Shown here: positions 33,221-42,508 of the stretch, in pieces
How the letters are laid out: each line of letters opens with the position of its first letter
Numbering within the stretch: position 1 is the first letter of the stretch
Translations under genes and position numbers: made by a program
Notes under the pieces: model-generated
What the model saw: the letters and a program-made list of their open reading frames with translations, nothing else
Databases searched by the model: none
Told to the model about the DNA's origin: nothing
Source: CAYQMF01 sp964418595
GTDB lineage: Bacteria; Planctomycetota; UBA1135; UBA2386
Length of the DNA: 64,000 nt
Reading direction: 5' to 3'
Assembly (NCBI GenBank): GCA_964418595.1
Contig: CAYQMF010000008.1
Location: 35,345 to 99,344 of the forward strand

Positions 33221-33622
33221 TCATGCAAGCGCAGCGCCAAGGCGAGCTACGAAGTCGGGCGGCAGCGCGCGGGCCGGCGCCGCTCGCACGGCAGGCGCCC
33301 AGATCGCGCCGGGGAACCACGGGTCGTCGCGCCAGCGGGGGATCACGTGCCAGTGCAGGTGCGGCACGAGGTTGCCGAGGCTGGCGAGGTTGATCTTGTC
33401 GGGGGTGAGGATGCCGAGCAGCGCGGCCTCCACGACCAGGACCATCGAAAGCAGTCCCTGGCTCTCGCGCGGAGTAAGATCGGTCATCTCCACGACGTGT
33501 GAGTGCAGCACGACCCGCACGAGGCCGGGATGAGCCGGCTCATCGGGCACGACGACACGACAGAGATCGTCCTCCCACACGACGTGGCCGCCGGGCCCGG
33601 CACAGAGCACGCATTCGGTCAT
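33221..33622 (-). CDS. HIT-family nucleotide-binding hydrolase
   Basis: 133 aa, the usual HIT size. The start MTECVLCAGPGG carries a Cys pair (CVLC) seen at the N-terminus of many bacterial HIT proteins, where it helps bind zinc. The histidine triad is HLHWHVIPRW near residue 88. These enzymes hydrolyse nucleoside phosphoramidates, AMP-linked compounds or dinucleoside polyphosphates. It is divergent from the alpha/beta hydrolase gene and may be downstream of nothing else in its own unit. Confidence 0.9.
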   Translation of the reverse strand: MTECVLCAGPGGHVVWEDDLCRVVVPDEPAHPGLVRVVLHSHVVEMTDLTPRESQGLLSMVLVVEAALLGILTPDKINLASLGNLVPHLHWHVIPRWRDDPWFPGAIWAPAVRAAPARALPPDFVARLGAALA

Positions 33623-33694
33623 GCGCGCCAATCCTGACGACGCGCGAGCAACCGGGCAACAGGCGGACGGACGGACTCGTCTACCATCGGCGCC

Positions 33695-35134
33695 ATGCTC
33701 AGGCTCCTGTCCGCCGCCTTCGCGCTCGCCTGCACGTCCCTCGCCGGCGCGCAGACCGGCACCGCCACGCTGCGCCTGCGCGACACGACGACCCGCGAGC
33801 TCGGCGCGATCCGCACCGGCACGCTCACCGTGTTCGAAGACCGCGCCGCCGATCGGGGCCGGACGATCGACCTGCGCATCCTGGTCCTGCGCGCCAAGGC
33901 GGCGCAGCCGGCCGCCGACCCAGTGTTCTTTCTCGCCGGTGGCCCAGGTCAGGCGGCGACCACGCTGGCCGACGGTCTCGCGGGGTCTTGGCTGCGCGCG
34001 GAGCGCGACATCGTGCTCGTGGATCAGCGGGGCACCGGCGGCTCGAACGAACTGCAGGTACGCCTGCGCGACGACGACCGCAGCCCGCAGGGCCTGCTGA
34101 CGCCGCTCTTCGACGCGGCGGCGTTCCGTGCGGCGCTGCCGGAGCTGCAAGCCCGTGCCGACCTGCGGCTGTACACGACGCCGATCGCGATGGACGACCT
34201 CGACGACGTGCGCGCGGCGCTCGGCTACGCCAATGTCAACCTCGTCGGCGGGTCGTACGGCACGCGCGCGGCGCTCGTGTACATGCGCCGCCACGAGGCG
34301 CGCGTGCGGTGCGCGATCCTCACCGGCGTGGCGCCGCCGGCCCTGCTCAACCCGTTGTTCCACGCGCAGGGCGCGCAGGCCGCCCTGGACGCGCTGGCAG
34401 CCGAGTGCGCCGCCGATCCACGCGCCGCCGCCGCGTTCGGCGACCTCAACGCGCACGTCGCCACGATCCTGGCGCGGCTCGAGGAGGCCCCGGCCCAGGT
34501 CGACCTCGAACTCGCCGGCGAGAAGGTGACCGTGCAGCTCTCGCGCGATGCGTTCGCAGAGGCCCTGCGAGTGATGCTCTACACGGTAGCCGGCAATCGG
34601 CGTGTGCCGCTGCTCCTCGACCAGGCCTACCACCGCGACTACCGCGAGTTCGCAACGCTGGCGATCCAACGCAACCGCGGCCTGCGCGCGTCGCTGGCCT
34701 TCGGCATGCTCATGTCCGTGGTGGGCTCGGAAGACCTGCCGCGCATCGGCGCCGACATGATCGACCCGGCCTGCGCGGACACTTTCCTCGGCGACGTGCG
34801 CGTGCGCGAGCAGCTCGCGGTGGGCAGCTTCTGGCCGCGCGGCGACATCGAGGACGACTACGCGGCGCCGATGACGATGCGGACGCCGACCCTGCTCATC
34901 AGCGGCACGATGGATCCGGTCACGCCGCCACGGTTCGCGACCGAACTCGCCAGCACGCTGCCCCACAGCGTGCACATCGTGGCACCGGGCGCGCACGACG
35001 GCATGGAGACCGGGTGCGTTGGCGCGCTGCAGCGGCGGTTCCTGGCCACCGCGGACCCCAAGGCTCTCGACCTGGCTTGCGTGGCCACCGTCAAGCTTCC
35101 GCCGCTGGTGCTGCCGACGCGCCTCGTTCGCTGA
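33695..35134 (+). CDS. secreted alpha/beta hydrolase, proline iminopeptidase/TAP-like
   Basis: 479 aa with a signal peptide (MLRLLSAAFALACTSLAGAQ). The fold is clear from FFLAGGPGQAATTLADG near 78 (oxyanion region), DIVLVDQRGTGGSN near 108, the nucleophile elbow VGGSYGTRAAL near 188, the Asp in LISGTMDPVTPP near 407 and the His in VAPGAHDGME near 432. The pattern matches extracellular tripeptidyl or prolyl aminopeptidases of the S33 group. Peptide scavenging in the periplasm or outside the cell is the likely role. Confidence 0.85.
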   Translation: MLRLLSAAFALACTSLAGAQTGTATLRLRDTTTRELGAIRTGTLTVFEDRAADRGRTIDLRILVLRAKAAQPAADPVFFLAGGPGQAATTLADGLAGSWLRAERDIVLVDQRGTGGSNELQVRLRDDDRSPQGLLTPLFDAAAFRAALPELQARADLRLYTTPIAMDDLDDVRAALGYANVNLVGGSYGTRAALVYMRRHEARVRCAILTGVAPPALLNPLFHAQGAQAALDALAAECAADPRAAAAFGDLNAHVATILARLEEAPAQVDLELAGEKVTVQLSRDAFAEALRVMLYTVAGNRRVPLLLDQAYHRDYREFATLAIQRNRGLRASLAFGMLMSVVGSEDLPRIGADMIDPACADTFLGDVRVREQLAVGSFWPRGDIEDDYAAPMTMRTPTLLISGTMDPVTPPRFATELASTLPHSVHIVAPGAHDGMETGCVGALQRRFLATADPKALDLACVATVKLPPLVLPTRLVR

Positions 35135-35143
35135 GGCGCGCGG

Positions 35144-35425
35144 TCATTGCGTGCGATCCGCGGACTTCAGCGACGACGGCGCGGGCGCGTCGATCATGCC
35201 GCTCCGGCCGAGCAGGAAGTCGAGGCTGACGTCGTACGCCTCCGCGAGGCGGAAGAGCTGGCGCGTGTTCGGAATGCGTGTGTTGTCCGCAGACTCGTAC
35301 TTCTCGATGACCGACAGCGACACGCCCGCGCGAACGGCCGCCTCACGCTGGGTCAAACGGACCCGGCCACGGGCCACGCGCAGGTTCCGTTTGACCACCG
35401 GCACAACAGGATCTCGGTCCGCCAT
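35144..35425 (-). CDS. XRE-family helix-turn-helix regulator
   Basis: 93 aa from the ATG at 35425. The helix-turn-helix is easily recognised: RLTQREAAVRAGVSLSVIEKYE near 25-46, then IPNTRQLFRLAEAYDVSLDFLLG near 52-74. It has no extra ligand-binding domain, so it should act as a simple repressor or antitoxin-like protein. It is divergent from the amidohydrolase pair and may regulate it or itself through the 356-bp space between them. Confidence 0.85.
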   Translation of the reverse strand: MADRDPVVPVVKRNLRVARGRVRLTQREAAVRAGVSLSVIEKYESADNTRIPNTRQLFRLAEAYDVSLDFLLGRSGMIDAPAPSSLKSADRTQ

Positions 35426-35781
35426 TTCGACTCCAACCCGACTGATACAAGCGGTGTGCCAGCCGTGGTCGGATCCATCGAAACGGCCGTAATTTGCACT
35501 TGCGAAGTCAGTTGCGGTCGAAGGGGCGGAACGCGTTACCCAGCCGTGGGTCCGCCACATTTCGTATCAGGATGTTCCACTAATCCTCTGTAACCAAGTG
35601 TCATGTAGATAGTTCCGTCCGTGGCATCCTCTGGCCCGTGCCAACAAACGTGCACCCAAGAATGCCCGGGTCCCCCTTTGGCGAGGCCGGCGGCCTCGCC
35701 GCGCGAGTCCGTCCGCGGAACGCGAGGTGCCGGCGGCAATCGCCGCCAGCCCGGCGTTCGCACCCGTCGTATGGTGCGCGC
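35426..35781. other. intergenic region, noticeably lower GC, no gene seen
   Basis: This 356-bp gap separates the XRE regulator from the amidohydrolase gene. It is visibly richer in A and T than its surroundings, mainly at 35430-35610 (ACTGATACAAGC, CGTAATTTGCACTT, TCATGTAGATAGTTC). CTGATAC near 35437 and its complement GTATCAG near 35572 lie ~130 bp apart. The region should hold the divergent promoters. I could not assign -35/-10 pairs with confidence and saw no coding frame with a plausible protein. Confidence 0.5.
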
Positions 35782-38700
35782 ATGTCTCGCCTCGTCGCCC
35801 GTGTTCTCCTCGGCGCTCTCGCACCCGTCGCCCTCGCGCAGGAGCCGCCCACCAACGGACCTCGCTCCGTCGATCCGGGGTGGCACGCCCTGGTGCACGC
35901 AAGGGTCGTTTGCGAGCCGGGCCGCATTCTCGAGGACGTCACCATCGTCGTGCGCGACGGCTCGATCCTCGCACTCGCCACCGGCGCCGCGCCACCGGCG
36001 GGGGCGCGGATCTGGGATTGCACTGGCCTTTGCGTCTTCCCCGCGCTGATCGAGCCCCACGTGCCGATCGACGTGCCCGACCTGGCAGCCGCACCGGAGC
36101 GGCACTGGAACCCCCAAGTCCGCGCCGAAGCGCGGGCGACGGGATCGACGGGGCTCGATGCCAAACTGAGGTCCGACCTGCGCCGCCTCGGGTTCGCGGT
36201 CGCAGCCACTGCCCCCAAGGCCGGCATCTTGCGGGGACGCGCCGCGGTGACCCTGCTCCACGACGACGACGAGCGCACCGCCCGGCTGCCGCGCCGCGCG
36301 ATCCTCGTCGACGACGGCTACCAGAGCGTGAGCATGGCGCCCGCCGGCTTCTCCGATTACCCGGGGTCGCTGATGGGCGCGATCGCGCTGGTGCGGCAGA
36401 CCTTCGCCGACGCGGCGTGGCGGCAGACGGCGCGCGCGCGCGGCGCCGCCCTCGGGGCGAGCGCCAGCCTCGACGCACTGATGTACCGACCGACCCGCGG
36501 CGTGCCCTTCGTCTTCCACGCCCGCGACGAACTCGACGTGCTGCGCGCGGCGAAGGTCATGGCCGAGTTCGACCTGCACGGCGCCGTGCTGGCCAGCGGC
36601 ACCGAGTTCCGTCGCCTCCCGGCCATAGCGGCTACCGGTCTGCCACTGATCCTGCCGCTCGACTACCAGAAGGCTCCCGACGTCGGCACGACTGCGGAGC
36701 AGGCCCGCGTGTCGCTGCGCGACCTCATGACCTGGGAACAGGCGCCCACCAACCCCCGGCGGGTAGCGGCAGCCGGTGTGCGCGCGGCGCTCACCAGCGA
36801 CCGTCTCGAGGACCGCGCGCAGTTTCCGGCGCGGGTGCGCGAGGCCATCGCGCATGGCCTCGATGCCGACCTCGCCCTGACCATGCTCACGACGATCCCC
36901 GCCGAGTTGCTCGGGATCGCCGATCGCGCGGGCACGCTCGCCCCCGGCAAGCTCGCCAACTTCGTGCTGGTGCGCGGCGGGGACGGGCGGCACCCGTACG
37001 CCAAGGGCAGTGCGATCACGGCCACCTGGGTGGAAGGCAAGCCGTACGTCGTGGAGCCGGAGGCTCCCACGGCGGCGAGCACGTGGAGCCTCACCGGCGA
37101 CGCCCTGGGCACCGAGCCCGTGCGCGGCACCCTCCGCCTCGCCAAGGACAAGGTGACGCTCGAGGTCGGCGAGACCAAGGTCGAGGGCAAGGGCGTCGCG
37201 CAGCGCGGTACGCGCCTCGACTTCCTGATGGCCGGCGACGTGTTCGGGGAGAAGGGTGTGTTCGTGATGTCGGCGAGCGTCGAGGGCGACTGCATGTTCG
37301 GGCACGGGATCTCGGCACGCGGCGCGCGCTTCGCCTGGCGCGCCACGCGCCAAGGCAGCGACGCCGCGCGCCCGGAGTCCGAAGAGACCGCGGACACCAG
37401 CGTGCCGGAAGCGCTACCGATCCCGTTCGGCGCCTACGGGCGCACGGAGCCGGCACCGGTCGAACACCTCGTCGTGCGCCACGCGACGCTCTGGACCTCG
37501 GGCCGCGCCGGCACGATCGAAGATGGCGTGCTCATCGTGCGCGCCGGCAAGGTTGTCTACGCCGGCACGGCCGCCGGTGCCCCGGCGGCCGCGGGTGCGC
37601 CCGAGGTGGACGCACGCGGCAAGCACGTGACGCCCGGCCTCATCGACTGCCACAGCCACACCGCGATCTCCGGCGGCGTGAACGAGGGCGGGCAGGCGGT
37701 GACCGCCGAGGTCCGCATCGCCGACGTCCTCAACCCCGACGACATCAACATCTACCGCCAGCTCGCCGGCGGGCTCACCGCCGCCAACGCCCTGCACGGC
37801 TCGGCCAACCCCATCGGCGGGCAGAGCGCGACGGTGAAGTGGCGTTGGGGCTGCGCGCACCCCGACGACCTCCGGCTCGCGGGCGCGCCGGAGGGGATCA
37901 AGTTCGCGCTCGGCGAGAATCCCAAGCGCTCGCGATCGCGGGAGGAGAACACCCGCTACCCGCGCACGCGCCTCGGCGTCGACGCCGTGATCCGCGATGG
38001 CTTCACCGCTGCGGCCGTCTACGCCAGGACCCAGGCAGCCTGGCGCGCGCTCCCCGCCGCCGAACAGGCGAAGACTCCGCCGCCGCAGCGCGACCTCGAA
38101 CTCGAAGCGCTCGCCGAGGTCCTCGCCGGCACGCGCTTCGTGCACTGCCACAGCTACCGGCAGGACGAGATCCTCGCGCTGTGCCGCGTCGCCGGCGAAT
38201 TCGGCTTCCAGATCGGCACCTTCCAGCACGTCCTCGAGGGCTACAAGGTCGCGGATGCCATCAAGACCGCGGCGCGCGGCGCGTCGAGCTTCAGCGACTG
38301 GTGGGCGTACAAGTTCGAGGTCTACGACGGCATCCCGTACAACGGCGAACTCATGCATCGCGTCGGGGTCAGCGTGTCCTTCAACTCCGACAGCAGCGAG
38401 CTGGCCCGCCGGATGAACACGGAGGCCGCCAAGGCCGTGAAGTACGGCGGCCTCGATCCGCACAGCGCGCTGCAGTTCGTGACCGCCAACCCCGCGTTCC
38501 AACTCGGCGCCGATGCCCACATCGGCGCGCTCGTCGCCGGCGCCGACGCCGACTTCGTGTTGTGGTCGGGAGACCCGCTCGCGACGACCACCCGCTGCGA
38601 AGCCACCTGGGTCGACGGCCGCCGGCTCTTCAGCCTCGAAGCCGACGCGAGCATGCGCGTGCAGGTGGCGAGCGAACGGCAACGCCTGATCCAGAAGATC

Positions 38701-38820
38701 CTGGAGCAGACGAATCGCGGCCGCGGGCGTCAGGGTGACCGCGCGCCCGAAGGGGACGACGAGGCCGACGGACAGGCATACGGCTGCGGCGAGTGCGGCT
38801 GCCGGGAGATGGGCCGATGA
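35782..38820 (+). CDS. secreted double-domain amidohydrolase
   Basis: 1012 aa with a signal peptide (MSRLVARVLLGALAPVALAQ). Two amidohydrolase-like domains occur. The first (residues ~30-465) has VFPALIEPHVPIDV where an HxH metal site is expected, so it is probably inactive. The second (residues ~555-1000) keeps the key features: GLIDCHSHTAISGG near 622 (HxH), RFVHCHSYRQDE near 785, GTFQHVLEGYKVADAI near 812, and SFNSDSSELARR near 870. The pattern is that of imidazolonepropionase-like hydrolases with unknown substrates. The stop overlaps the next amidohydrolase start, so both are made together. Confidence 0.85.
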   Translation: MSRLVARVLLGALAPVALAQEPPTNGPRSVDPGWHALVHARVVCEPGRILEDVTIVVRDGSILALATGAAPPAGARIWDCTGLCVFPALIEPHVPIDVPDLAAAPERHWNPQVRAEARATGSTGLDAKLRSDLRRLGFAVAATAPKAGILRGRAAVTLLHDDDERTARLPRRAILVDDGYQSVSMAPAGFSDYPGSLMGAIALVRQTFADAAWRQTARARGAALGASASLDALMYRPTRGVPFVFHARDELDVLRAAKVMAEFDLHGAVLASGTEFRRLPAIAATGLPLILPLDYQKAPDVGTTAEQARVSLRDLMTWEQAPTNPRRVAAAGVRAALTSDRLEDRAQFPARVREAIAHGLDADLALTMLTTIPAELLGIADRAGTLAPGKLANFVLVRGGDGRHPYAKGSAITATWVEGKPYVVEPEAPTAASTWSLTGDALGTEPVRGTLRLAKDKVTLEVGETKVEGKGVAQRGTRLDFLMAGDVFGEKGVFVMSASVEGDCMFGHGISARGARFAWRATRQGSDAARPESEETADTSVPEALPIPFGAYGRTEPAPVEHLVVRHATLWTSGRAGTIEDGVLIVRAGKVVYAGTAAGAPAAAGAPEVDARGKHVTPGLIDCHSHTAISGGVNEGGQAVTAEVRIADVLNPDDINIYRQLAGGLTAANALHGSANPIGGQSATVKWRWGCAHPDDLRLAGAPEGIKFALGENPKRSRSREENTRYPRTRLGVDAVIRDGFTAAAVYARTQAAWRALPAAEQAKTPPPQRDLELEALAEVLAGTRFVHCHSYRQDEILALCRVAGEFGFQIGTFQHVLEGYKVADAIKTAARGASSFSDWWAYKFEVYDGIPYNGELMHRVGVSVSFNSDSSELARRMNTEAAKAVKYGGLDPHSALQFVTANPAFQLGADAHIGALVAGADADFVLWSGDPLATTTRCEATWVDGRRLFSLEADASMRVQVASERQRLIQKILEQTNRGRGRQGDRAPEGDDEADGQAYGCGECGCREMGR

Positions 38821-40142
38821 GCGCTTTCCGACTCGTCGTGGCGTTCGTCGTTGGCGCCGGGCTCGGCGCGCAGGATCTGACCGTGCCGAGGCCCCCGCAG
38901 CGCGAACCCATCTACATCTTCAACGCCACCCTGCACACCGTCTCGGGTGGCGTCCACCGCGGCGGCGCGCTGCTCCTGCGCGACGGCAGGATCGCGCGGG
39001 TGTGGACGAAGGCCGAGGATCGCACCATCGAGTCCGACTCGACGATCCTCATCGACGCCGGTGGCCGCCACGTCTACCCGGGCCTCATCAGCCCCTGGAC
39101 GGCGATCGGCCTGAGCGAGATCGGCTCGCTGCCCGACACCATCGACCTCGACGAGGTCGGCGACACCAACCCGGAGCTGCGCGCCGCTGTGGCGCTCAAC
39201 CCCGATGCCACGACCATCCCGGTGACCCGAGTGAACGGCGTGCTGAGCGCGGGCATCGCGCCGAGCGGTGGGTTGATCCCCGGCCGGCTCTCGGTGGTCA
39301 GCCTGGCGGGGTGGACGTGGGAAGAGATGACGGTGCGTGGCGACGCCGGGCTCGTGGTCGAGTGGCCCGTGTCGTTCGGCGCTGGTCGCGGTCGCCGCGG
39401 CCGCGGCAACGCGACGCCAGACAGCGGCGACCGGGCGCAGAAGGCCCTCGCCGCTCTGCGCGAGATGTTCGCGGCCGGCCGCGCCTACGCCCGTGCCCGC
39501 GCCAACGACCCGTCCGTCGCCCGTGACCTGCGCCTCGAAGGTCTGGCGCCGGTCCTCACCGGCGCGACGCCCGTGTTCGTACGCGCCAGCCAGACGGAGT
39601 CGATCCAGCAGGCCATCGCCTGGGCGGCGAGCGAGAACGTCCGCCTCGTCATCGTCGGCGGCGAGGGCGCCGCCGGCTGCCTGGACCTGCTCAAGCGGCA
39701 CGACGTCGCGGTGATCGTCGCCACGACGCACCGGCTCCCCGACCGTCGCGACGCGCCGTACGACGAAGCCTTCACGCTGCCCGCGATGCTCGAGGCTGCC
39801 GGCCTGCGCTGGTGTTTCGCGCACGAGTTCGGTGGGTCGTCCAACGAGCGCAACCTGCCCTACGCAGTGGGAACCGCGATCGCCTACGGGCTGCCGCGGC
39901 AGGCGGCGTTGCGCGCGGCAACCCTCTCGGCGGCGGAGATCCTCGGCGTAGGCGACCGCCTCGGCTCCCTCGACGCGGGCAAGGATGCGACGCTGTTCCT
40001 CGCCGACGGTGAGCCGTGGCTGACGACCACCAAGGTCTCCGAGGTCTGGATCCGCGGTCGGCCGATCGAGCAGACGAGCAAGCACACGGAACTGGCCCGG
40101 AAGTACCGCGAGAAGTACCGGCAGCTCGACCCCGGGCGGTGA
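38817..40142 (+). CDS. secreted amidohydrolase-like protein lacking the HxH site
   Basis: 441 aa starting ATGA over the previous stop; a signal peptide precedes AQDLTVPRP. It has the urease-type amidohydrolase fold layout (IYIFNATLHTVSGG, GRHVYPGLISPWTAIG, ending LGVGDRLGSLDAGKDATLFL). The first metal-binding motif is replaced by SPWTAIG, as in the N-terminal half of its upstream partner. It may be a non-catalytic subunit that pairs with the active domain of the upstream protein. Tandem pairs of this kind recur in planctomycetes and Bacteroidetes. Confidence 0.8.
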   Translation: MSAFRLVVAFVVGAGLGAQDLTVPRPPQREPIYIFNATLHTVSGGVHRGGALLLRDGRIARVWTKAEDRTIESDSTILIDAGGRHVYPGLISPWTAIGLSEIGSLPDTIDLDEVGDTNPELRAAVALNPDATTIPVTRVNGVLSAGIAPSGGLIPGRLSVVSLAGWTWEEMTVRGDAGLVVEWPVSFGAGRGRRGRGNATPDSGDRAQKALAALREMFAAGRAYARARANDPSVARDLRLEGLAPVLTGATPVFVRASQTESIQQAIAWAASENVRLVIVGGEGAAGCLDLLKRHDVAVIVATTHRLPDRRDAPYDEAFTLPAMLEAAGLRWCFAHEFGGSSNERNLPYAVGTAIAYGLPRQAALRAATLSAAEILGVGDRLGSLDAGKDATLFLADGEPWLTTTKVSEVWIRGRPIEQTSKHTELARKYREKYRQLDPGR

Positions 40143-40224
40143 TGCCGCGCTGCGGCGGCGATGGCGTGCCTCCTCGCCGGTGGATCCGCCCTGCCGGTCG
40201 CAGGGACGCCGGTCGCCGCGACGG

Positions 40225-40338
40225 TCAGATCAAGGGCAGGACCGCGACGACCAGGAGCACGCCGAGGATGAGCAGCACCTTCGCCACGTCCTCCGCGGCG
40301 AGAGCGTCGCGCGTGTGGTGTCCGAGCATGACCTCCAT
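40225..40338 (-). CDS. possible 37-aa single-span membrane protein
   Basis: In the 354-bp gap between the amidohydrolase and the Pro-rich protein, a short minus-strand frame encodes a polar N-terminus (MEVMLGHHTRDALAAED) and then one strongly hydrophobic helix (VLLILGVLLVVAVLPLI) ending at the stop. The helix is flanked by plausible charges. No good ribosome site was seen and no homologue is known to me, so it could be chance. The rest of the gap shows no other gene. Confidence 0.3.
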   Translation of the reverse strand: MEVMLGHHTRDALAAEDVAKVLLILGVLLVVAVLPLI

Positions 40339-40496
40339 ACGCACCGGAGACTGCGAACGGCCTGCGGAAAGCGCGCCTCGGCGTGTCCTCGACGTGGGAC
40401 AGATCCGTGCCGCCGATCACCCACGCCGACCCATCCGCCCCTAGAATCCGGCCCTCGCCTTCGGGCACTCGGTTTGCGGTGTCTGGTCCGAATCCC

Positions 40497-42395
40497 ATGA
40501 AGCGCCGTCCGCTCCTCCTCACGTTCGTCCTGTCCGCAGGGATCGCAGCCCAGGTCCAGGTCCGCCCGGCCGCGCCGGCGCCACGGCCAGCGCCCGCGCC
40601 CGTCCAACGACCCGCTCCGGCACCCGTCATCCAACGCCCGGCGCCGGCCCCCGTGCAGCGCCCCGCGCCGGCGCCCATCATCCAGCGACCCCAGCCCGCG
40701 CCAGCGCCGATCCAACGCCCTGCCCCGGCGCCGATCATCCAGCGACCCCAGCCACGGCCGCCCCAGCCGACGCCGGTCCAACCCACGCCCATCCAGCGAC
40801 CGGCGCCGACGCCGGTGACACCGCGGCCCACCCCGCGCATCCCCGACCCGGTGCGGAGCTGGCGACCCGAGCCCACGCCGGTCGCTCCGCCGCCGCGCTA
40901 CACCCAACCGCCGCGGTACACGCCGGTCGAACCCACGCCGCGTCCGATCACGCCGCCCCCTTCGTCGTCGCGGCCGGTTCCAGCTCCGCGCCAACCCGAT
41001 GTGGGCGTGCGCCCGCCGGGGAACGAGGACATCGCTCCCGCGCCGGCCCCCGCGCCCGTCCGCCGCCGCACCGTTCCCGTCGACGAGCACGCGGGCCTTC
41101 GCGACCTCTACAAGCGCGTGCCGCTGCCCACCCCCCCTCCAGAGGAGAACCGGGCCAAGCAACGCCGTCGCTACGAAGACGACATCGATCGCGCGGCGCC
41201 GGTCAAGCCGTCGCCCGCGCCGGTCCGACCGGTGAACCCCGATCCCATCGCGCCGCCCAAGGCCGGCGTGCGCCCGGTCACGCCCCGCCCCATCGCGCCG
41301 CCGAGCACGTCGCCGCGCTACCGGCTGCCGCAGCCGACGCCGACACCCACGCCCACGCCGCCGTCGGCGGGTCGTCTCGCGCCGCGGCCCGGCGGGAACG
41401 CGGCCCCGACGCCGAACAACCCCAACTCCAACCGCGAGAGCGCGCCGTGGACGTACGGTCGCAGTGACCGGACCTTCCACGGCAAGGACCCGTGGGGGGT
41501 GAACGCGTCCGGCAACCGCGTCTACGGGTACTGGAACCGCTTCCACTACTGCCCGCCGTCGTTCTGCTACGGCTACGTCCCCACCTGGTGCCGTTGGGGC
41601 TACTACTCGTGGCCGGCGTACTACTCGTGGTACTACCCGCGCTACTACGACTGGACCTGCAACGCGTGGACCTGGTCGTCGTCCTACGTCTTCCACTGGG
41701 ACTCGCACGACGTGCGGCGGCAGCGCTGCTGGTACTGGCCGACGCGCGTGTACGCGCCGACCATCCTCTACGACTACAGCAGCTACGGCGATTCCGGGGT
41801 CGAGGACTACGGCGCCGACTACGCGCCGACCCCGGCCGTGACCGTTTCGGCACCGCACTCTTCATCGCCGGCGGTGATCGAGCTGTCGCTGCCGAGGCGT
41901 TCGGCCACGCCGTCGCCGACGACACTTGCCGAGCGCCACGTCGAACTCGGCGACTTCTACTTCACGGACGGTCGCTACGAGGACGCCGCGGAGAGCTACC
42001 TGCGCGCGCTCGCCTACGTGCCCGAGGACGCGTCGGTGCACTTCGCGCTCACCGATTCCCTCTTCGCGCTCGGCGACTACCACTATGCGTCGTTCATGCT
42101 CACGAAGGCCATCGAGCTGAACCCGGCCATGGCCAAGGTGGTCGCGGACAAGCGCGAGTTCTACGGAGACCCGGCGGCGTTCGAGACCCAGATGGAGACG
42201 CTGCGGCGCTACCTGCGCGAGAAGCCGTACGACGCCGCGGCGCATCTGCTCCTCGGCTACAACCTGCGCATGTCCGGCGATCAGGTCGGAGCCAAGGCCG
42301 CGTTCGAGCGGGTGCTCGAGATCGACAAGCACAACGTCACCGCGCAGACCTTCCTCACCGCCCTGAGCGAAGCGAAAGACGGCGCGCCGAAGTGA
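40497..42395 (+). CDS. secreted Pro-rich, Tyr/Trp-rich protein with TPR C-terminus
   Basis: 632 aa. A signal peptide (MKRRPLLLTFVLSAGIAAQ) leads into a low-complexity region (residues ~20-315) built of PAPVIQRP-type repeats and other Pro-rich stretches. Residues ~345-440 are very rich in Tyr, Trp and Ser (YCPPSFCYGYVPTWCRWGYY, YYSWYYPRYYDW). The last ~150 residues carry TPR-like helical pairs (ERHVELGDFYFTDGRYEDAA, AAHLLLGYNLRMSGDQVGAK). The middle part resembles YXWGXW-type segments found in exported planctomycete and proteobacterial proteins of unknown role. The Pro-rich stretch may span an envelope layer and the TPRs may bind a partner. Confidence 0.75.
   Translation: MKRRPLLLTFVLSAGIAAQVQVRPAAPAPRPAPAPVQRPAPAPVIQRPAPAPVQRPAPAPIIQRPQPAPAPIQRPAPAPIIQRPQPRPPQPTPVQPTPIQRPAPTPVTPRPTPRIPDPVRSWRPEPTPVAPPPRYTQPPRYTPVEPTPRPITPPPSSSRPVPAPRQPDVGVRPPGNEDIAPAPAPAPVRRRTVPVDEHAGLRDLYKRVPLPTPPPEENRAKQRRRYEDDIDRAAPVKPSPAPVRPVNPDPIAPPKAGVRPVTPRPIAPPSTSPRYRLPQPTPTPTPTPPSAGRLAPRPGGNAAPTPNNPNSNRESAPWTYGRSDRTFHGKDPWGVNASGNRVYGYWNRFHYCPPSFCYGYVPTWCRWGYYSWPAYYSWYYPRYYDWTCNAWTWSSSYVFHWDSHDVRRQRCWYWPTRVYAPTILYDYSSYGDSGVEDYGADYAPTPAVTVSAPHSSSPAVIELSLPRRSATPSPTTLAERHVELGDFYFTDGRYEDAAESYLRALAYVPEDASVHFALTDSLFALGDYHYASFMLTKAIELNPAMAKVVADKREFYGDPAAFETQMETLRRYLREKPYDAAAHLLLGYNLRMSGDQVGAKAAFERVLEIDKHNVTAQTFLTALSEAKDGAPK
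40570..40830 (+). repeat. in-frame Pro-rich coding repeat
   Basis: Repeats of units such as CAACGCCCGGCGCCG and ATCATCCAGCGACCCCAGCC encode alternating PAP, PVQRP, PIIQRP and PTPVQ units in the secreted TPR protein. Copies differ in third positions, so this is an expanded coding repeat and not a recent DNA array. Confidence 0.7.
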
Positions 42396-42508
42396 TCCTT
42401 GGCGGGTCAGTCCTCCGCGCAGTGGCACTGAGTGACTGAGCCGACTCGCGGCCGAGATGGCTCGCCTTCGGTCTCGTGCGTGACGAGCGCGCCGGGTAGA
42501 ACGACGCG

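Noticed and set aside
35638..35781. N-terminal extension of the double amidohydrolase
   Set aside because: The 48 upstream codons are Arg/Pro-rich and would precede the clear signal peptide that starts at 35782.
40570..40830. Non-coding tandem repeat
   Set aside because: It keeps the reading frame and varies at third codon positions, so it is a coding Pro-rich repeat.
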